Positions 53,000 through 62,417 of a stretch of DNA of 64,000 bases are shown piece by piece; position 1 is the stretch's first letter; every line of letters begins with the position of its first letter. Both the position numbers and the translations under genes were made by a program. The notes beneath the pieces are model-generated. The model saw nothing but the letters and a program-made list of their open reading frames with translations. It made no database searches and was not told where the DNA came from. The stretch comes from Ilyobacter_A sp963675185 (GTDB taxonomy: Bacteria > Fusobacteriota > Fusobacteriia > Fusobacteriales > Fusobacteriaceae): positions 682,001 through 746,000 of the forward strand of contig CAXXOH010000003.1 of NCBI GenBank assembly GCA_963675185.2, in the 5' to 3' direction.

Positions 53000-53608
53000 C
53001 TGAAGCTACTTTTGAGTCTACAAAATAATTTTCTAAGCAAGCTCACTCCTGAAAAAAATTATAATCCTTTTTTAACTTTAAGTTAATATACAGATACTAT
53101 ATTACTTTTAGTAAAATAATTGGTTTTCACAAAATTGAATAAAATGTGCTGAGTGAATAAAATATTCATGCCATGACTTTTTATTTTTCCCATGCCTAAC
53201 ATCAAAATCTTTTGAAAAAATAGAAATAATCACCAAAGCAAAAACTATCTATGATTTAAACTTTATAGACTTTTTCCACGACTAAAGTATGTATCACCTG
53301 TAAAATCTTCTTCATATCAAACACAAAAACTCCTCGAGCCCTTACGAGGAGTTTTTGCTTTTTAAGCCCCTATTATTGTCTGTTTTGTTAAGTTCCACCA
53401 ATTCTAAAAACACAAGCCCTAAAAACTGTTTTTAAATTTGATTACAAGAGATACTTTATGAAAACCTCCTGTTTCCTGCTTAATTTGGGATAAAATTTAT
53501 TAAAGGATTTTTCCTGTATCCTGAGAAGTGAAGATATAGATTCACACTATATATCCTGTTATACAAATTCTTAATCCGGTTTTATCAAATAAAAATGGAG
53601 GATAGTAC
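53000..53608. other. Gene-free spacer after the IS1182 element
   Basis: AT-rich, with stops in all frames. A perfect hairpin at 53325-53356 (AAAAACTCCTCG/CGAGGAGTTTTT) is a good terminator. A short inverted repeat GTGAA/TTCAC lies near 53527-53544 upstream of the phosphoesterase gene. No gene is supported. Confidence 0.5.
53325..53356. terminator. Symmetric terminator hairpin in a gene-free spacer
   Basis: AAAAACTCCTCG and CGAGGAGTTTTT pair around an 8-base loop. The gene it once served may have been displaced by the upstream IS. Confidence 0.75.
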
Positions 53609-54652
53609 ATGCTTAAGTTTATATTCGGTTTGCTTTTGATAATAGCCCTAAGCTTTTTTATGCACCTTTACGTTTTTTTTAAGTTTTCTTTGTTTTTTAA
53701 TATAAAAAAAGGGGTATTATTTTACATTTTAGCCTTTTTTACCTCTGCCATGATAATACTGGCTACTATTTTTATTAGTAGATGGAATAACCTCTTCACA
53801 CAATTATTTTATAAGTTATCTGGATTTTTTCTAGGTGTTTTTTTTCTAACATTTATTTCTCTTTTGTTTTTTGAAATGGTAAAAGCAGTTTACCTCATTC
53901 CAGAAAAAACATTTAAAATGGCTGCTTTAAGTGTATCAATTATACTAATCCTCTACTCCTCACTAAACGCAAGAATTACAAGCATAAAAACTGTAAAAAT
54001 TGACGATTTCGGGGTAAAACTCAAACTAGTTCAAATAAGCGATCTACACCTGAGTTCACCATCCCCCTTCAATAAGCTTTCCAAAATAGTTGAAAAAATA
54101 AACTCTATAAATCCTGAAATGGTAGTTATAACAGGGGATATAGTCTCACAAGACACTCCTCTAAGCAAGGAAACTTTTGCCCCTTTGAAAAGACTTCGTG
54201 CAAAATCATATTTTATAACGGGCAACCATGAGCATTACGTTGGAAAAGATATAGTTTCCAAGCTCATAGAAGATACTGGCGTAAAATTTCTCAAAGATGA
54301 GGTAGATTTTTTTAACGGGGTACAGGTTGTCGGGCTAAAGTATGACCCAAATACAGATAGAGCCCGTACTACCCTATCCAAGCTAAGAATAGATGAAAAT
54401 AAACCAACTTTGCTTTTAAACCACTTTCCAATAGATCCCGAAGACAAAAGAATCAAAATAACAATTAGTGGGCATACCCACTATGGCCAAATAGTCCCAT
54501 TTAATTTCATGGTCCGGTTGGCCACAAAATACTTAAAAGGACTCTATAAACTTGAAGTTGGATATCTATATGTTTCTCCAGGAACAGGAACTTGGGGTCC
54601 ACCTATGAGATTAGGATCTAAAAACGAAATTACAGTATTTGATTTAAGATAG
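53609..54652 (+). CDS. Membrane-anchored metallophosphoesterase
   Basis: 347 residues. Four hydrophobic helices occupy about residues 1-125. A calcineurin-like phosphoesterase follows with all five motif blocks: QISDLHLSS, VVITGDIVS, YFITGNHEHY, LLNHFP and TISGHTHYGQ. YkuE/YaeI-type relatives act on lipid or nucleotide phosphates at the membrane. GGAGGATAG precedes the ATG. It lies 51 bp before mprF. Confidence 0.88.
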   Translation: MLKFIFGLLLIIALSFFMHLYVFFKFSLFFNIKKGVLFYILAFFTSAMIILATIFISRWNNLFTQLFYKLSGFFLGVFFLTFISLLFFEMVKAVYLIPEKTFKMAALSVSIILILYSSLNARITSIKTVKIDDFGVKLKLVQISDLHLSSPSPFNKLSKIVEKINSINPEMVVITGDIVSQDTPLSKETFAPLKRLRAKSYFITGNHEHYVGKDIVSKLIEDTGVKFLKDEVDFFNGVQVVGLKYDPNTDRARTTLSKLRIDENKPTLLLNHFPIDPEDKRIKITISGHTHYGQIVPFNFMVRLATKYLKGLYKLEVGYLYVSPGTGTWGPPMRLGSKNEITVFDLR

Positions 54653-54703
54653 TCGGCTACCCATATTGAGCAATTGAATAGTCTACATCTGAGGAGGATA
54701 GTT

Positions 54704-57247
54704 ATGAAAAAAAGAATCCTTAAAATTTTTAGTTTTTTTATAAGCATAACATTATTTATGTTTGCAATAATTTTCATCCACAAAGAGCTCTCAAACTACA
54801 GTTACAGAGATCTTAAAAATGCTATCGCAGAGATACCGAAAATAATGATTCTTTTTTCTATATTGCTGTCTATGTCAAGTTACGCCCTCTTGATTATTTT
54901 AGACTCCCTTGCCATTAGATATGCAAATTTAGAATTTGATTACTCCAAAACTATTTTTGTTTCTTTTGTAAGCCGCGCCTTTGGAAACAATTTAGGAGTG
55001 CCTGCACTTAGTTCTTCTGCTATACGGTTTAGATTTTTTTCCCTATGGGGAGCCCCGTACAATAAAATAATAAAAATAATCACCTTTTGTTACGCCACAT
55101 ATTGGATAGGCCTTATTGCCACTGGCAGCCTTATTTTTACATACTGGCCTATAAATATTCCCACTAAACTTAATTTTAAATTTAACTTCAGTAGAGGTAT
55201 TGGAATAATTTTTATGATTTTAACCATAGCTTACCTGATTTTTTCATTTACATCCAGGTACATGAGGTGGAATTTTGACTTCCCTCCATTTAACTTGTCA
55301 ATTATCCAAGTGATTTTATCAACTTTTGAGTGGATAGTGGCAGGTGCTGTACTCTATGTATTGTTGGGTGACTTTTCATCAATACAGTTTTTTACGTTTT
55401 TGTCTGTATTCTTAACTGCACAAATAATAGGAATTATAAGTAACCTTCCTGGAGGTATAGGTGCTTTTGAATTTATTATAATATCGTTTTTGTCTCCACT
55501 TCTACCTGTACACACCATTTTAAGTGGGCTTATACTCTACAGGTTGATTTATTATCTTTTGCCCCTAGGTTTTGCAGTAATTTTACTCGTAATTTATGAA
55601 ATAGCAACCAAAAAAAAGTGGTTTTCTGGACTTAACAAATTTTTCGTAAGTTTTATTGCCCCATTTGTCCCGATAATTTTGTCTTTCAGTATGTTTTTTG
55701 GTGGTTTCATAATGCTAATGTCTGGTGCAACTCCTTCAATTTTGGCTAGGGTAGATTGGCTAACAGATTTTTTACCGCTTCCCGCATTAGAGATTTCTCA
55801 CTTCCTAGGAAGTATTACCGGTTTTTTACTTTTAATTTTAGCAACAGGCATAAAACGAAGATTAAACAGTGCTTATTTTATGTCAATATTTCTGCTTATT
55901 GCAGGAATTGTTTTTTCTTTACTTAAAGGCGGAGATTATGAAGAGGCATTTATACTTTTTGTAATCCTGATTCTGCTTATCCCTTCAAAAAAATACTTTT
56001 ACAGGAAGGCTTCTACACTCACTAGCTATCTCAGTGTAAACGGAGCTTTAATTATATCTTTTGCTATCATTTCCACCATATGGATAGGTTTATTTTCTTA
56101 TAAGCACCTGGAATATTCCAAGGAATTGTGGTGGCAATTTGAACTTCAAAAAAATGCACCCAGATTTTTACGTTCCACTCTAGGAATAGCTTTAGCGACT
56201 CTATTTTTCACCTTAGCTAAAGTACTAAAACCTGTGACAGCTTACTCTGTTGAGAATAAAGGTTCTGGGATTGAAGAAGCCAAAACGATATTGATGCATT
56301 CTGAAAAAACCTATTCCAATTTGGTCCTCACAGGAGATAAGTCAATTATATTTGATAAAGATAAGGACTCATTCATAATGTACGGTATCAGTGGCAAGAG
56401 CATGATTTCCATGGGCGATCCTGTGGGGAATGCTGAAGGTATCTCTGAATTGATATGGTATTTCTATGAAATGGCACTGAAAAACGAAAAAAAAGTTGTG
56501 TTTTATGAAATTGGTAGAGAGTACTTAAACTTCTATCTCGATATTGGATTGAACGTACTTAAGATTGGAGAGGAAGCCCTTGTAAATTTAGATGAATTTT
56601 CTCTTGAAGGAAGTAAGAATAAAGGGTTGAGGCATACTTTTAATAAACTTCAAAAAGAAGGATGTACCTTTAGTATAATTCCTAAAAATCAGGTGGATTC
56701 TATAATTCATGAGTTGAAAAATATTTCCGATGCTTGGTTAGACTTGAAAAAAGGAACAGAAAAAAAATTCTCCCTTGGTTATTTTGACTCAGAATACATA
56801 AAAAACTTTCAAATAGGAACTATAGAAAAGGATGGAAGAATAATAGCTTTTTGCAATATTTGGGAAACAGCTAGCAAAAATGAACTTTCAGTTGATTTAA
56901 TGAGATATCACCCTGATTCTCCTGATTCAGTAATGGAATTTTTATTTATAAACCTTATGTTCTGGGGAAAAGAAAATGGCTATAAGTGGTTTAACCTGGG
57001 GATGGCTCCTCTATCAGGAATAGAAGGAAATGAACTATCCACATTTTGGAACCGTTTGGGTAATTTCATCTTTAATATCGGTGGGCATTTCTATAATTTC
57101 AAAGGTCTGAGACAATATAAAGAAAAATTTTCTCCTGTATGGGAACCAAAATACATAGCTTTTTCTGGTAATTTGTCGCTCCCGAATATTTTAAAAGATA
57201 TCCTTATTTTAGTTTCGGGTGGTCTGAAAGACATTATAAAAAAATAA
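54704..57247 (+). CDS. mprF: MprF-like phosphatidylglycerol lysyltransferase/flippase
   Basis: 847 residues. The N-terminal two thirds are membrane helices including the flippase-domain motif NLPGGIGAFEFIIISFL. The C-terminal 310 residues are the DUF2156 synthase with MYGISGKSMISMGDPVG and WFNLGMAPLSGI. MprF transfers an aminoacyl group from tRNA to phosphatidylglycerol and flips the product, giving resistance to cationic peptides. The ATG at 54704 (GAGGAGG upstream) is preferred over 54674. It is co-transcribed with the phosphoesterase. Confidence 0.92.
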   Translation: MKKRILKIFSFFISITLFMFAIIFIHKELSNYSYRDLKNAIAEIPKIMILFSILLSMSSYALLIILDSLAIRYANLEFDYSKTIFVSFVSRAFGNNLGVPALSSSAIRFRFFSLWGAPYNKIIKIITFCYATYWIGLIATGSLIFTYWPINIPTKLNFKFNFSRGIGIIFMILTIAYLIFSFTSRYMRWNFDFPPFNLSIIQVILSTFEWIVAGAVLYVLLGDFSSIQFFTFLSVFLTAQIIGIISNLPGGIGAFEFIIISFLSPLLPVHTILSGLILYRLIYYLLPLGFAVILLVIYEIATKKKWFSGLNKFFVSFIAPFVPIILSFSMFFGGFIMLMSGATPSILARVDWLTDFLPLPALEISHFLGSITGFLLLILATGIKRRLNSAYFMSIFLLIAGIVFSLLKGGDYEEAFILFVILILLIPSKKYFYRKASTLTSYLSVNGALIISFAIISTIWIGLFSYKHLEYSKELWWQFELQKNAPRFLRSTLGIALATLFFTLAKVLKPVTAYSVENKGSGIEEAKTILMHSEKTYSNLVLTGDKSIIFDKDKDSFIMYGISGKSMISMGDPVGNAEGISELIWYFYEMALKNEKKVVFYEIGREYLNFYLDIGLNVLKIGEEALVNLDEFSLEGSKNKGLRHTFNKLQKEGCTFSIIPKNQVDSIIHELKNISDAWLDLKKGTEKKFSLGYFDSEYIKNFQIGTIEKDGRIIAFCNIWETASKNELSVDLMRYHPDSPDSVMEFLFINLMFWGKENGYKWFNLGMAPLSGIEGNELSTFWNRLGNFIFNIGGHFYNFKGLRQYKEKFSPVWEPKYIAFSGNLSLPNILKDILILVSGGLKDIIKK

Positions 57248-57382
57248 TTTATTAAACTTTTTCAACTAGTTAAGCAACTAAAAAATATAAAACACACCTC
57301 TTGTAAATGAATATATAAAAATACCTCATAGTTGACTAGGGGGTGTTTTTGTTTTTTGGTCATTCTTGTCTATATATAATAT

Positions 57383-58747
57383 ACTAGACTTGTGCAAAAA
57401 ATAAAAAGTAGATCAAATCTCAATATACAGGTATAATTAAGCACCACACAAAACATACCGAAGGAGATTCGATCTACGATGCTTATTATACCTAATTTAA
57501 ATGAAATTGTAAACTTCAATATGGCTCTTGATCTTAATTTTTCAAAGCCTCAAATGCAACATATGAACAGTATAGTTTCTGGTATCATCGGCGTACAAGG
57601 AAAAAAGAATATTTCAAATTTAAATAGATTTACTCTTAATTCTAAGGACAGGAGCTGTACAACTCGTTTCCTCAATAACTCACCTTGGGATGAAGAAAAA
57701 CTCAGAAACTCTTTGAAAAATTTTGTATATGATGTCATAAAATCGGAAACACATAAAAATTCAGAACCAATTTTCATCTCTATAGATGACACTCTTATTA
57801 CAAAATCTTCAAACTCTAAAAAAATTGAAGGTATGGGATTTATTCGCTCACATGTAACCCAAAAAAGCGAGTGGGCTCACTGTATTGTAAGTGCCTTCAT
57901 TAAAAATGGCGGTATTTCTTATCCGCTTGATTTTGATGTTTATCTGAAAGAAGAATTATGCGATGGCGAACAAAACATGTTCAAAACTAAGCACGAAATA
58001 GCCATATCTCTTCTTGAAGACAATACACTACAATTAGAAAAACCAACGTATGTATTGGCGGATTCTTGGTATATTTCAGACAAATTCATAAATCAACTCC
58101 AATCAAAAGGGTATCAAGTAATAGGAGCTCTAAGATCTAATAGAATTATTTATCCACAAGGAATCCGTATAAAACTATCTGATTTCAGAGCGCAGATAAA
58201 CCCCAAACATCTAAAAACTTTCAAGGTTAATGGTCGCAGATTCTATACTTACAGGTATGAAGGACCTATAAAGGGTATAGAAAATTGTGTAGTTGTGCTT
58301 AGCTGGATAGATGAGTTCAATCCAGAAAAATCACCTAAACACATAATATCAACAGATGTTTCCCTTTCAGATAAAGAAATCATTTCTTACTATGGAAACC
58401 GTTGGGAGATAGAGACAAACTACAGGAACCAAAAAGAAAATCTTGGATTGGATCACTGTGAAATGAGGTCTCTTAAAGGTATCAAAAGATTTTGGCGGTT
58501 AGTATATACAGCTTATGTGTTCTTATGTAATATTAAATTTAAAGCCAAATTAAAATTAGATACATTAGGTGATACAATAAAGTATTTCATAAAAATCAGC
58601 AACACAAAATTGGTAAAATTAATTATTGAATTACACGAAGAGACCCATTCAGAGGAAAAAGTCCTTGATTATTTAGGGTTCTCAGTTTGAATTCGCCAAA
58701 AATTAGATATTGAACAATTTAGATTTAAAAATTTGCACAAGTCGAGT
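57383..58747 (+). mobile_element. IS4/IS701-like insertion sequence with 5-bp target duplication
   Basis: A 1365-bp element. The ends are ACTAGACTTGTGCAAA and (complement) ACTCGACTTGTGCAAA, 15 of 16 matching. AATAT flanks both sides (57378-57382 and 58748-58752). One intact transposase gene lies inside. Confidence 0.88.
57479..58690 (+). CDS. DDE transposase of IS4/IS701-like type
   Basis: 403 residues with no internal stop. DDE_5-type motifs are FISIDDTLITK, YVLADSWYISDKF and the C-terminal YYGNRWEIETNYRNQKENLG. AAGGAG precedes the ATG by 10 bases, and a TATAAT-like promoter lies at about 57430. Apparently functional. Confidence 0.92.
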   Translation: MLIIPNLNEIVNFNMALDLNFSKPQMQHMNSIVSGIIGVQGKKNISNLNRFTLNSKDRSCTTRFLNNSPWDEEKLRNSLKNFVYDVIKSETHKNSEPIFISIDDTLITKSSNSKKIEGMGFIRSHVTQKSEWAHCIVSAFIKNGGISYPLDFDVYLKEELCDGEQNMFKTKHEIAISLLEDNTLQLEKPTYVLADSWYISDKFINQLQSKGYQVIGALRSNRIIYPQGIRIKLSDFRAQINPKHLKTFKVNGRRFYTYRYEGPIKGIENCVVVLSWIDEFNPEKSPKHIISTDVSLSDKEIISYYGNRWEIETNYRNQKENLGLDHCEMRSLKGIKRFWRLVYTAYVFLCNIKFKAKLKLDTLGDTIKYFIKISNTKLVKLIIELHEETHSEEKVLDYLGFSV

Positions 58748-58933
58748 AATATAATTTTATTGCTCTAAAAATATAGCTATTCTCAAGATTTCATTTTAAT
58801 AAGCTCTACGTAAGATTAGCTATATTTTATTTATAGTTTCCTATAATCTAAAATTTAAAAAAAAGCAAAAAATAAAAAAATCAGCAAAATATTTAGAACC
58901 TTTAGCTTTTATCACGATTAGATAGAAGGTCTT

Positions 58934-59036
58934 ATGGGATTTTTCATTGTATTATTTTGCTAATATATATGGGACAAATTGTTGAAAGAACCCAAGGATA
59001 TAAAGGAAGAGAAAAAGAAACAATAAAATAAATTTG
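58934..59036 (+). pseudogene. Relic of a small membrane protein in the 58748-59152 spacer
   Basis: One frame reads EGLMGFFIVLFC, a TAA stop, then YIWDKLLKEPKDIKEEKKKQ and a stop, followed by the hairpin at 59030-59057. This looks like the C-terminus of a membrane protein interrupted by a stop. The family is not recognised. Confidence 0.35.
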
Positions 59037-59057
59037 GGCCAATACTGGCCAAATTTT
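59030..59057 (+). terminator. Hairpin terminator after the relic
   Basis: AAATTTGG and CCAAATTT arms with a GCCA/TGGC core, followed by T5. Confidence 0.6.
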
Positions 59058-59152
59058 TATCTTATACTACTTACAGGTTAATTATAATAAATAAGAAGAA
59101 GAAAGTGAATTAACTCAACTACATACTACAGAAAGCCAGATACTTTTAAAAA

Positions 59153-59434
59153 TCACTTCGGAAAAACCCGCAACTGTACAGATACCCCATTTGGATCATA
59201 AACATAGAAATAGCGAGTTTGAACGTCAGGCTTCTGGATGTCAGAAGGATTAAGACCTCTATCCTGTGCAAGCTTATGCATTGCATCCATTTTATCTGTC
59301 TCAAAGCAAATGAGCATACCCGTGCCTTCAAATTTCTGCCCTTGTGGCATGCAGATAATTTCAATCTCAGTTTTCCCATCGCCATTTATCACAAATGCAA
59401 CTTCTCCAGATTCTTCTTTAAAGCGGCGGGAAAC
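59153..59434 (-). pseudogene. N-terminally truncated VOC/glyoxalase-like gene
   Basis: From about VSRRFKEESGEVAFVINGDG to the end RYFYVYDPNGVSVQLRVFPK this is the C-terminal three quarters of a glyoxalase/VOC domain. The expected first strand and helix (the F-Y-x-x-LG region) are missing. The frame enters the terminator of the upstream gene (59451-59482). A rearrangement probably removed the 5' end. Confidence 0.7.
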
Positions 59435-59450
59435 ACTTAGTTCTGTTATA

Positions 59451-59482
59451 GAAAATCCCCGTAGCAATTTACGGGGATTTTC
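59451..59482. terminator. Strong symmetric terminator
   Basis: GAAAATCCCCGTA and TACGGGGATTTTC, loop GCAATT, after the minus-strand 80-residue gene. Confidence 0.85.
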
Positions 59483-59512
59483 TATTTCTGTTATTTAATA
59501 AAATATGTTCCA

Positions 59513-59755
59513 TTATCTTTCTAACTGTTTTTTAAAAGCCCTTAAGTAATTTTCTGGAATTTCAGGGTATTCTACTCCATATTTTTCAATTATCTTCTCA
59601 TATTCAGCCTTTGCCAAAAGTTCATCTTCCATTGAATAAGTTAAGGCTTCTTCTACACTAAAAAATTCTAGCTTATCTACTCTAGCGGCTCCAACACTGG
59701 AAAAAATAGTAACTGAAACTACCATTATCCCCAATAAAATAATTTTTACTTTCAC
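59513..59755 (-). CDS. Small exported protein resembling the start of DUF2202
   Basis: 80 residues with a signal peptide (ends SSVGAARVDK). The mature part FFSVEEALTYSMEDELLAKAEYEKIIEKYG resembles the first helix pair of DUF2202 ferritin-like proteins. It stops at about half their length, so it may be a short version or a decayed one. The start is GTG behind AGGAG. Confidence 0.6.
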   Translation of the reverse strand: MKVKIILLGIMVVSVTIFSSVGAARVDKLEFFSVEEALTYSMEDELLAKAEYEKIIEKYGVEYPEIPENYLRAFKKQLER

Positions 59756-59781
59756 TAATCTCTTCTCCTATTCTAATTGCA

Positions 59782-60102
59782 TCACTCCCAAGTTATTTTA
59801 TAAATAATTTCTTTAAGGTGTCCTTCTTTACATTTTGGACATTTTAAGCTATTAAAGTTCTCTTCTCCTTGTAAAATTTTTGACGCAATTTCGTTCACAA
59901 TATCAGTTATATCTTCAAGAGTTTCCCTACACTTACTACACTTAAACTTTTCAAGTCCTTTACAAAATTTACCCCAACTTTTATTGTATATCTCTAAGCA
60001 TTCTGGGCATCGATAAATTCTGTTTTCATGAAAAAAACATCTTCCTGTTAATAGTTCTATTGAGTAATCACATTTATTACATTTAAAAACATATCCTCCC
60101 AT
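59782..60102 (-). CDS. Multi-zinc-ribbon small protein
   Basis: 106 residues with four CxxC pairs (CNKC, CPEC, CSKC, CPKC), fitting two zinc ribbons joined by a helix. No DNA-binding or catalytic motif is evident. It is 26 bp upstream of the 80-residue gene and probably in one unit with it. The family is not recognised. Confidence 0.65.
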   Translation of the reverse strand: MGGYVFKCNKCDYSIELLTGRCFFHENRIYRCPECLEIYNKSWGKFCKGLEKFKCSKCRETLEDITDIVNEIASKILQGEENFNSLKCPKCKEGHLKEIIYKITWE

Positions 60103-60636
60103 TTAGATCACCCTTTCAAAAGGGAATTCAATAAAATTGTCCTTCCTACATTTCAAACCTATAATTTTATTTACTCCTCCTACTCCTACTATTCTTGATT
60201 TTTTTAAAACTTCCTGTTAGTTAAATAATTTAATCTACTGAACATTTGGGACATGCCTGGCAATCTAGTCTATTAGATTCAAGTTTTACCTCTATAAAAC
60301 TACGCCAATTGGTATCTGGAAAGCATATAAAAAAGCGACATCCTTAATGAGAGTGCCACTTTAAAAATTTATTCACGTATCTTACTTTTCCCTGATTTTC
60401 CTTGAAAGCTTTCTTATAAATTTAAAACTCTTTTATTCGTATGATTTTTTTAAAACTTTGACTTTTTCTTTCCTAGATTGTCAAATTATATTAAGTCACC
60501 TTCTAGTAAGCTAACTTTTACCAGAAATTTCAGGAAAAAAGAATTGCATACAAATTTCTTTACCTACAGCCCGAAACTTTAAGTAGGCTTAAAACCTTAT
60601 TTTCTATCCAAAACAGATTAAGACATAGCTAAAAAA
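60103..60636. other. Spacer with a short coding relic
   Basis: At 60230-60337 on the minus strand there is an open stretch ending DCQACPKCSVD and a stop, without a start codon. It looks like a protein C-terminus. No other gene is supported. Confidence 0.35.
60330..60363 (-). terminator. Putative terminator downstream of the PTS gene
   Basis: AAGTGGCA/TGTCGCTT (two G-T pairs) followed by T6 on the minus strand. Confidence 0.5.
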
Positions 60637-61083
60637 CTAGCTAAGTATCTTAAGAAGTTCTTTTTCAGTTTTTGCTTTTCTAATTTTATCATGATTTTCT
60701 TTATTCATAAATATCCGCACAATTTCAGGCAACACCTCTTCTATATCTAGATCTTTGCTTTTCACAGCCATTGTTATTAAAATATCTACAGGTTTCATAT
60801 CGTATCCATGGAAGTCTACAGGTTCTTTTAAAGTAATAAAGCTAAAACTATTTTTTATAATCCCATCTTCAGATTTTGTATGTGGCATTGCAACTCCTGG
60901 AGCTATTATATAATAAGGTCCTAATTTCTCCGTAATTTCTATAATATCATAGTAGTACTTCTCTTCAACAGTTCCAGCTTGAACAAGTAGTTCTGTACCG
61001 GCTTTAACAGCTTCTTTCCAGTCCTTTGCTTCAACTCCTAAGCGTATAGCTTTATTTTTTTTGAGTAAATCCTTTAATTTCAT
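60637..61083 (-). CDS. PTS EIIA component, mannitol/ascorbate (UlaC) type
   Basis: 148 residues. The phosphorylated histidine lies in PGVAMPHTKSEDG, and VDILITMAVKSKDLD and a C-terminal LLKIL helix fit the EIIA-Ntr/UlaC family. It passes phosphate from HPr to an EIIB not present in the window. The ATG at 61083 follows GGAGG; the frame from 61101 is rejected. Confidence 0.88.
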   Translation of the reverse strand: MKLKDLLKKNKAIRLGVEAKDWKEAVKAGTELLVQAGTVEEKYYYDIIEITEKLGPYYIIAPGVAMPHTKSEDGIIKNSFSFITLKEPVDFHGYDMKPVDILITMAVKSKDLDIEEVLPEIVRIFMNKENHDKIRKAKTEKELLKILS

Positions 61084-61204
61084 ACGTTCCTCCCTAAACA
61101 CAGATAAAGATAAAAATCTATATAATAGTGGTTCTATAAATATTTTTCTTAAATTACTGAAAAAACCTTTAAATTTTTTTCACTATCAATACTTTTTAAA
61201 GCAA

Positions 61205-61232
61205 AAAAGAGAAGGAAACTCCTTCTCTTCAT
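61205..61232 (-). terminator. Terminator after the split transketolase unit
   Basis: AGAGAAGGA/TCCTTCTCT stem followed by T6 on the minus strand. Confidence 0.75.
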
Positions 61233-61248
61233 CTTAAAAGCTAAATAG

Positions 61249-61356
61249 TTATTTTTGGCTTATGTCATTCATACCAGCTATAACACTTACATTTTTTAAT
61301 TTTTCTACATCAATCTCGGAACTGAATCGCGAATATGGCATGGCGACAGCGGTTAT
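61249..61356 (-). pseudogene. Short relic after transketolase
   Basis: About 35 codons without a start (ITAVAMPYSRFSSEIDVEKL, then KNVSVIAGMNDISQK and a stop). The final part resembles the C-terminus of SorC-type sugar-sensing regulators. Low certainty. Confidence 0.3.
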
Positions 61357-61470
61357 TTATAAATTGATAAAAGCCATTATCGCCAAAGAGTATCAAACTA
61401 TAAAAAATGTATCATACAATTTGAAATGAAAAACAAAATATTAAAAAAATCTAGTTGTAGCTTACATTAT

Positions 61471-62394
61471 TTATGCATTATTTTTTACTATTTCAACTAT
61501 GTTTTCTGCACTTAGTCCATAAACTTTCATAAGCTCCGCTCCATCACCACTTTGACCAAATTGGTCATTTATACCTATTTTTATAATTTTTGTTGGGTAA
61601 ACTTCTGAAAGATATTCAGATACAGCACTTCCAAGTCCTCCTATAACTGAATGCTCTTCTGCAGTTACTATAAATTTAGTTTCCCTTGCTGCTTTTAAAA
61701 TAGAATCTTTATCAAGCGGTTTTATGGTCCCTACATTTAAAACCCTTGTGGAAATTCCTTCCTTTTCAAGTTTTTTTGCAGCTTTTACTGCCTCTGCAAC
61801 AAGCATACCTGTTGCGGCTATTGTCACATCGCCTCCTTCTTTCACCGTATTTATTTTCCCTATCTGAAAATCATATAAGTCATCGAAAAGCACTGGGGTA
61901 TCTAGTCTTCCAAATCTAATATATACAGGTCCCTTGTGCTCGGTTGCTGCAAATACCATTTTCTCTGCCTCTGTTGCATCTGCAGGTGACAAAACTGTCA
62001 TACCTGGTATTGATCTCATAAGAGCAAGATCTTCTATAGACTGGTGAGATCCCCCATCCTCACCAACGGTTATTCCAGCATGGGTTGCACACACCTTTAC
62101 ATTTAGGTTGGCATAAGCCACTGTGTTTCTTATCTGCTCGAATGCCCTTCCTGCAGCGAATACTGCAAATGTCGAAACAAAAGCTATCTTTCCTGTTGTA
62201 GCAAGACCTGCAGCTGTACCCATGAGGTCAGCTTCTGAGATACCTACATTTATATGTCTTTCTGGAAACTCTTTTTGAAATATAGCGGTCTTTGTGGATT
62301 TTGAAAGGTCCGCATCCAACACCACTACATCTTTATTCTTTTGCCCAAGTTTGGCCAAAGCTTCACCGTAGGCTTGTCTTGTAGCTTTTTTCAT
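61471..62394 (-). CDS. Transketolase, C-terminal subunit
   Basis: 307 residues holding the pyrimidine-binding and C-terminal domains (HINVGISEADLMGTAAGLAT, THAGITVGEDGGSHQSIEDL, DQFGQSGDGAELMKVYGL). The catalytic Glu of the PYR domain lies in SEADLM. It works with the N-terminal subunit encoded 23 bp upstream. Split transketolases are common in anaerobes. Confidence 0.95.
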   Translation of the reverse strand: MKKATRQAYGEALAKLGQKNKDVVVLDADLSKSTKTAIFQKEFPERHINVGISEADLMGTAAGLATTGKIAFVSTFAVFAAGRAFEQIRNTVAYANLNVKVCATHAGITVGEDGGSHQSIEDLALMRSIPGMTVLSPADATEAEKMVFAATEHKGPVYIRFGRLDTPVLFDDLYDFQIGKINTVKEGGDVTIAATGMLVAEAVKAAKKLEKEGISTRVLNVGTIKPLDKDSILKAARETKFIVTAEEHSVIGGLGSAVSEYLSEVYPTKIIKIGINDQFGQSGDGAELMKVYGLSAENIVEIVKNNA

Positions 62395-62417
62395 AATATA
62401 TTGACCTCCGTTATTTT

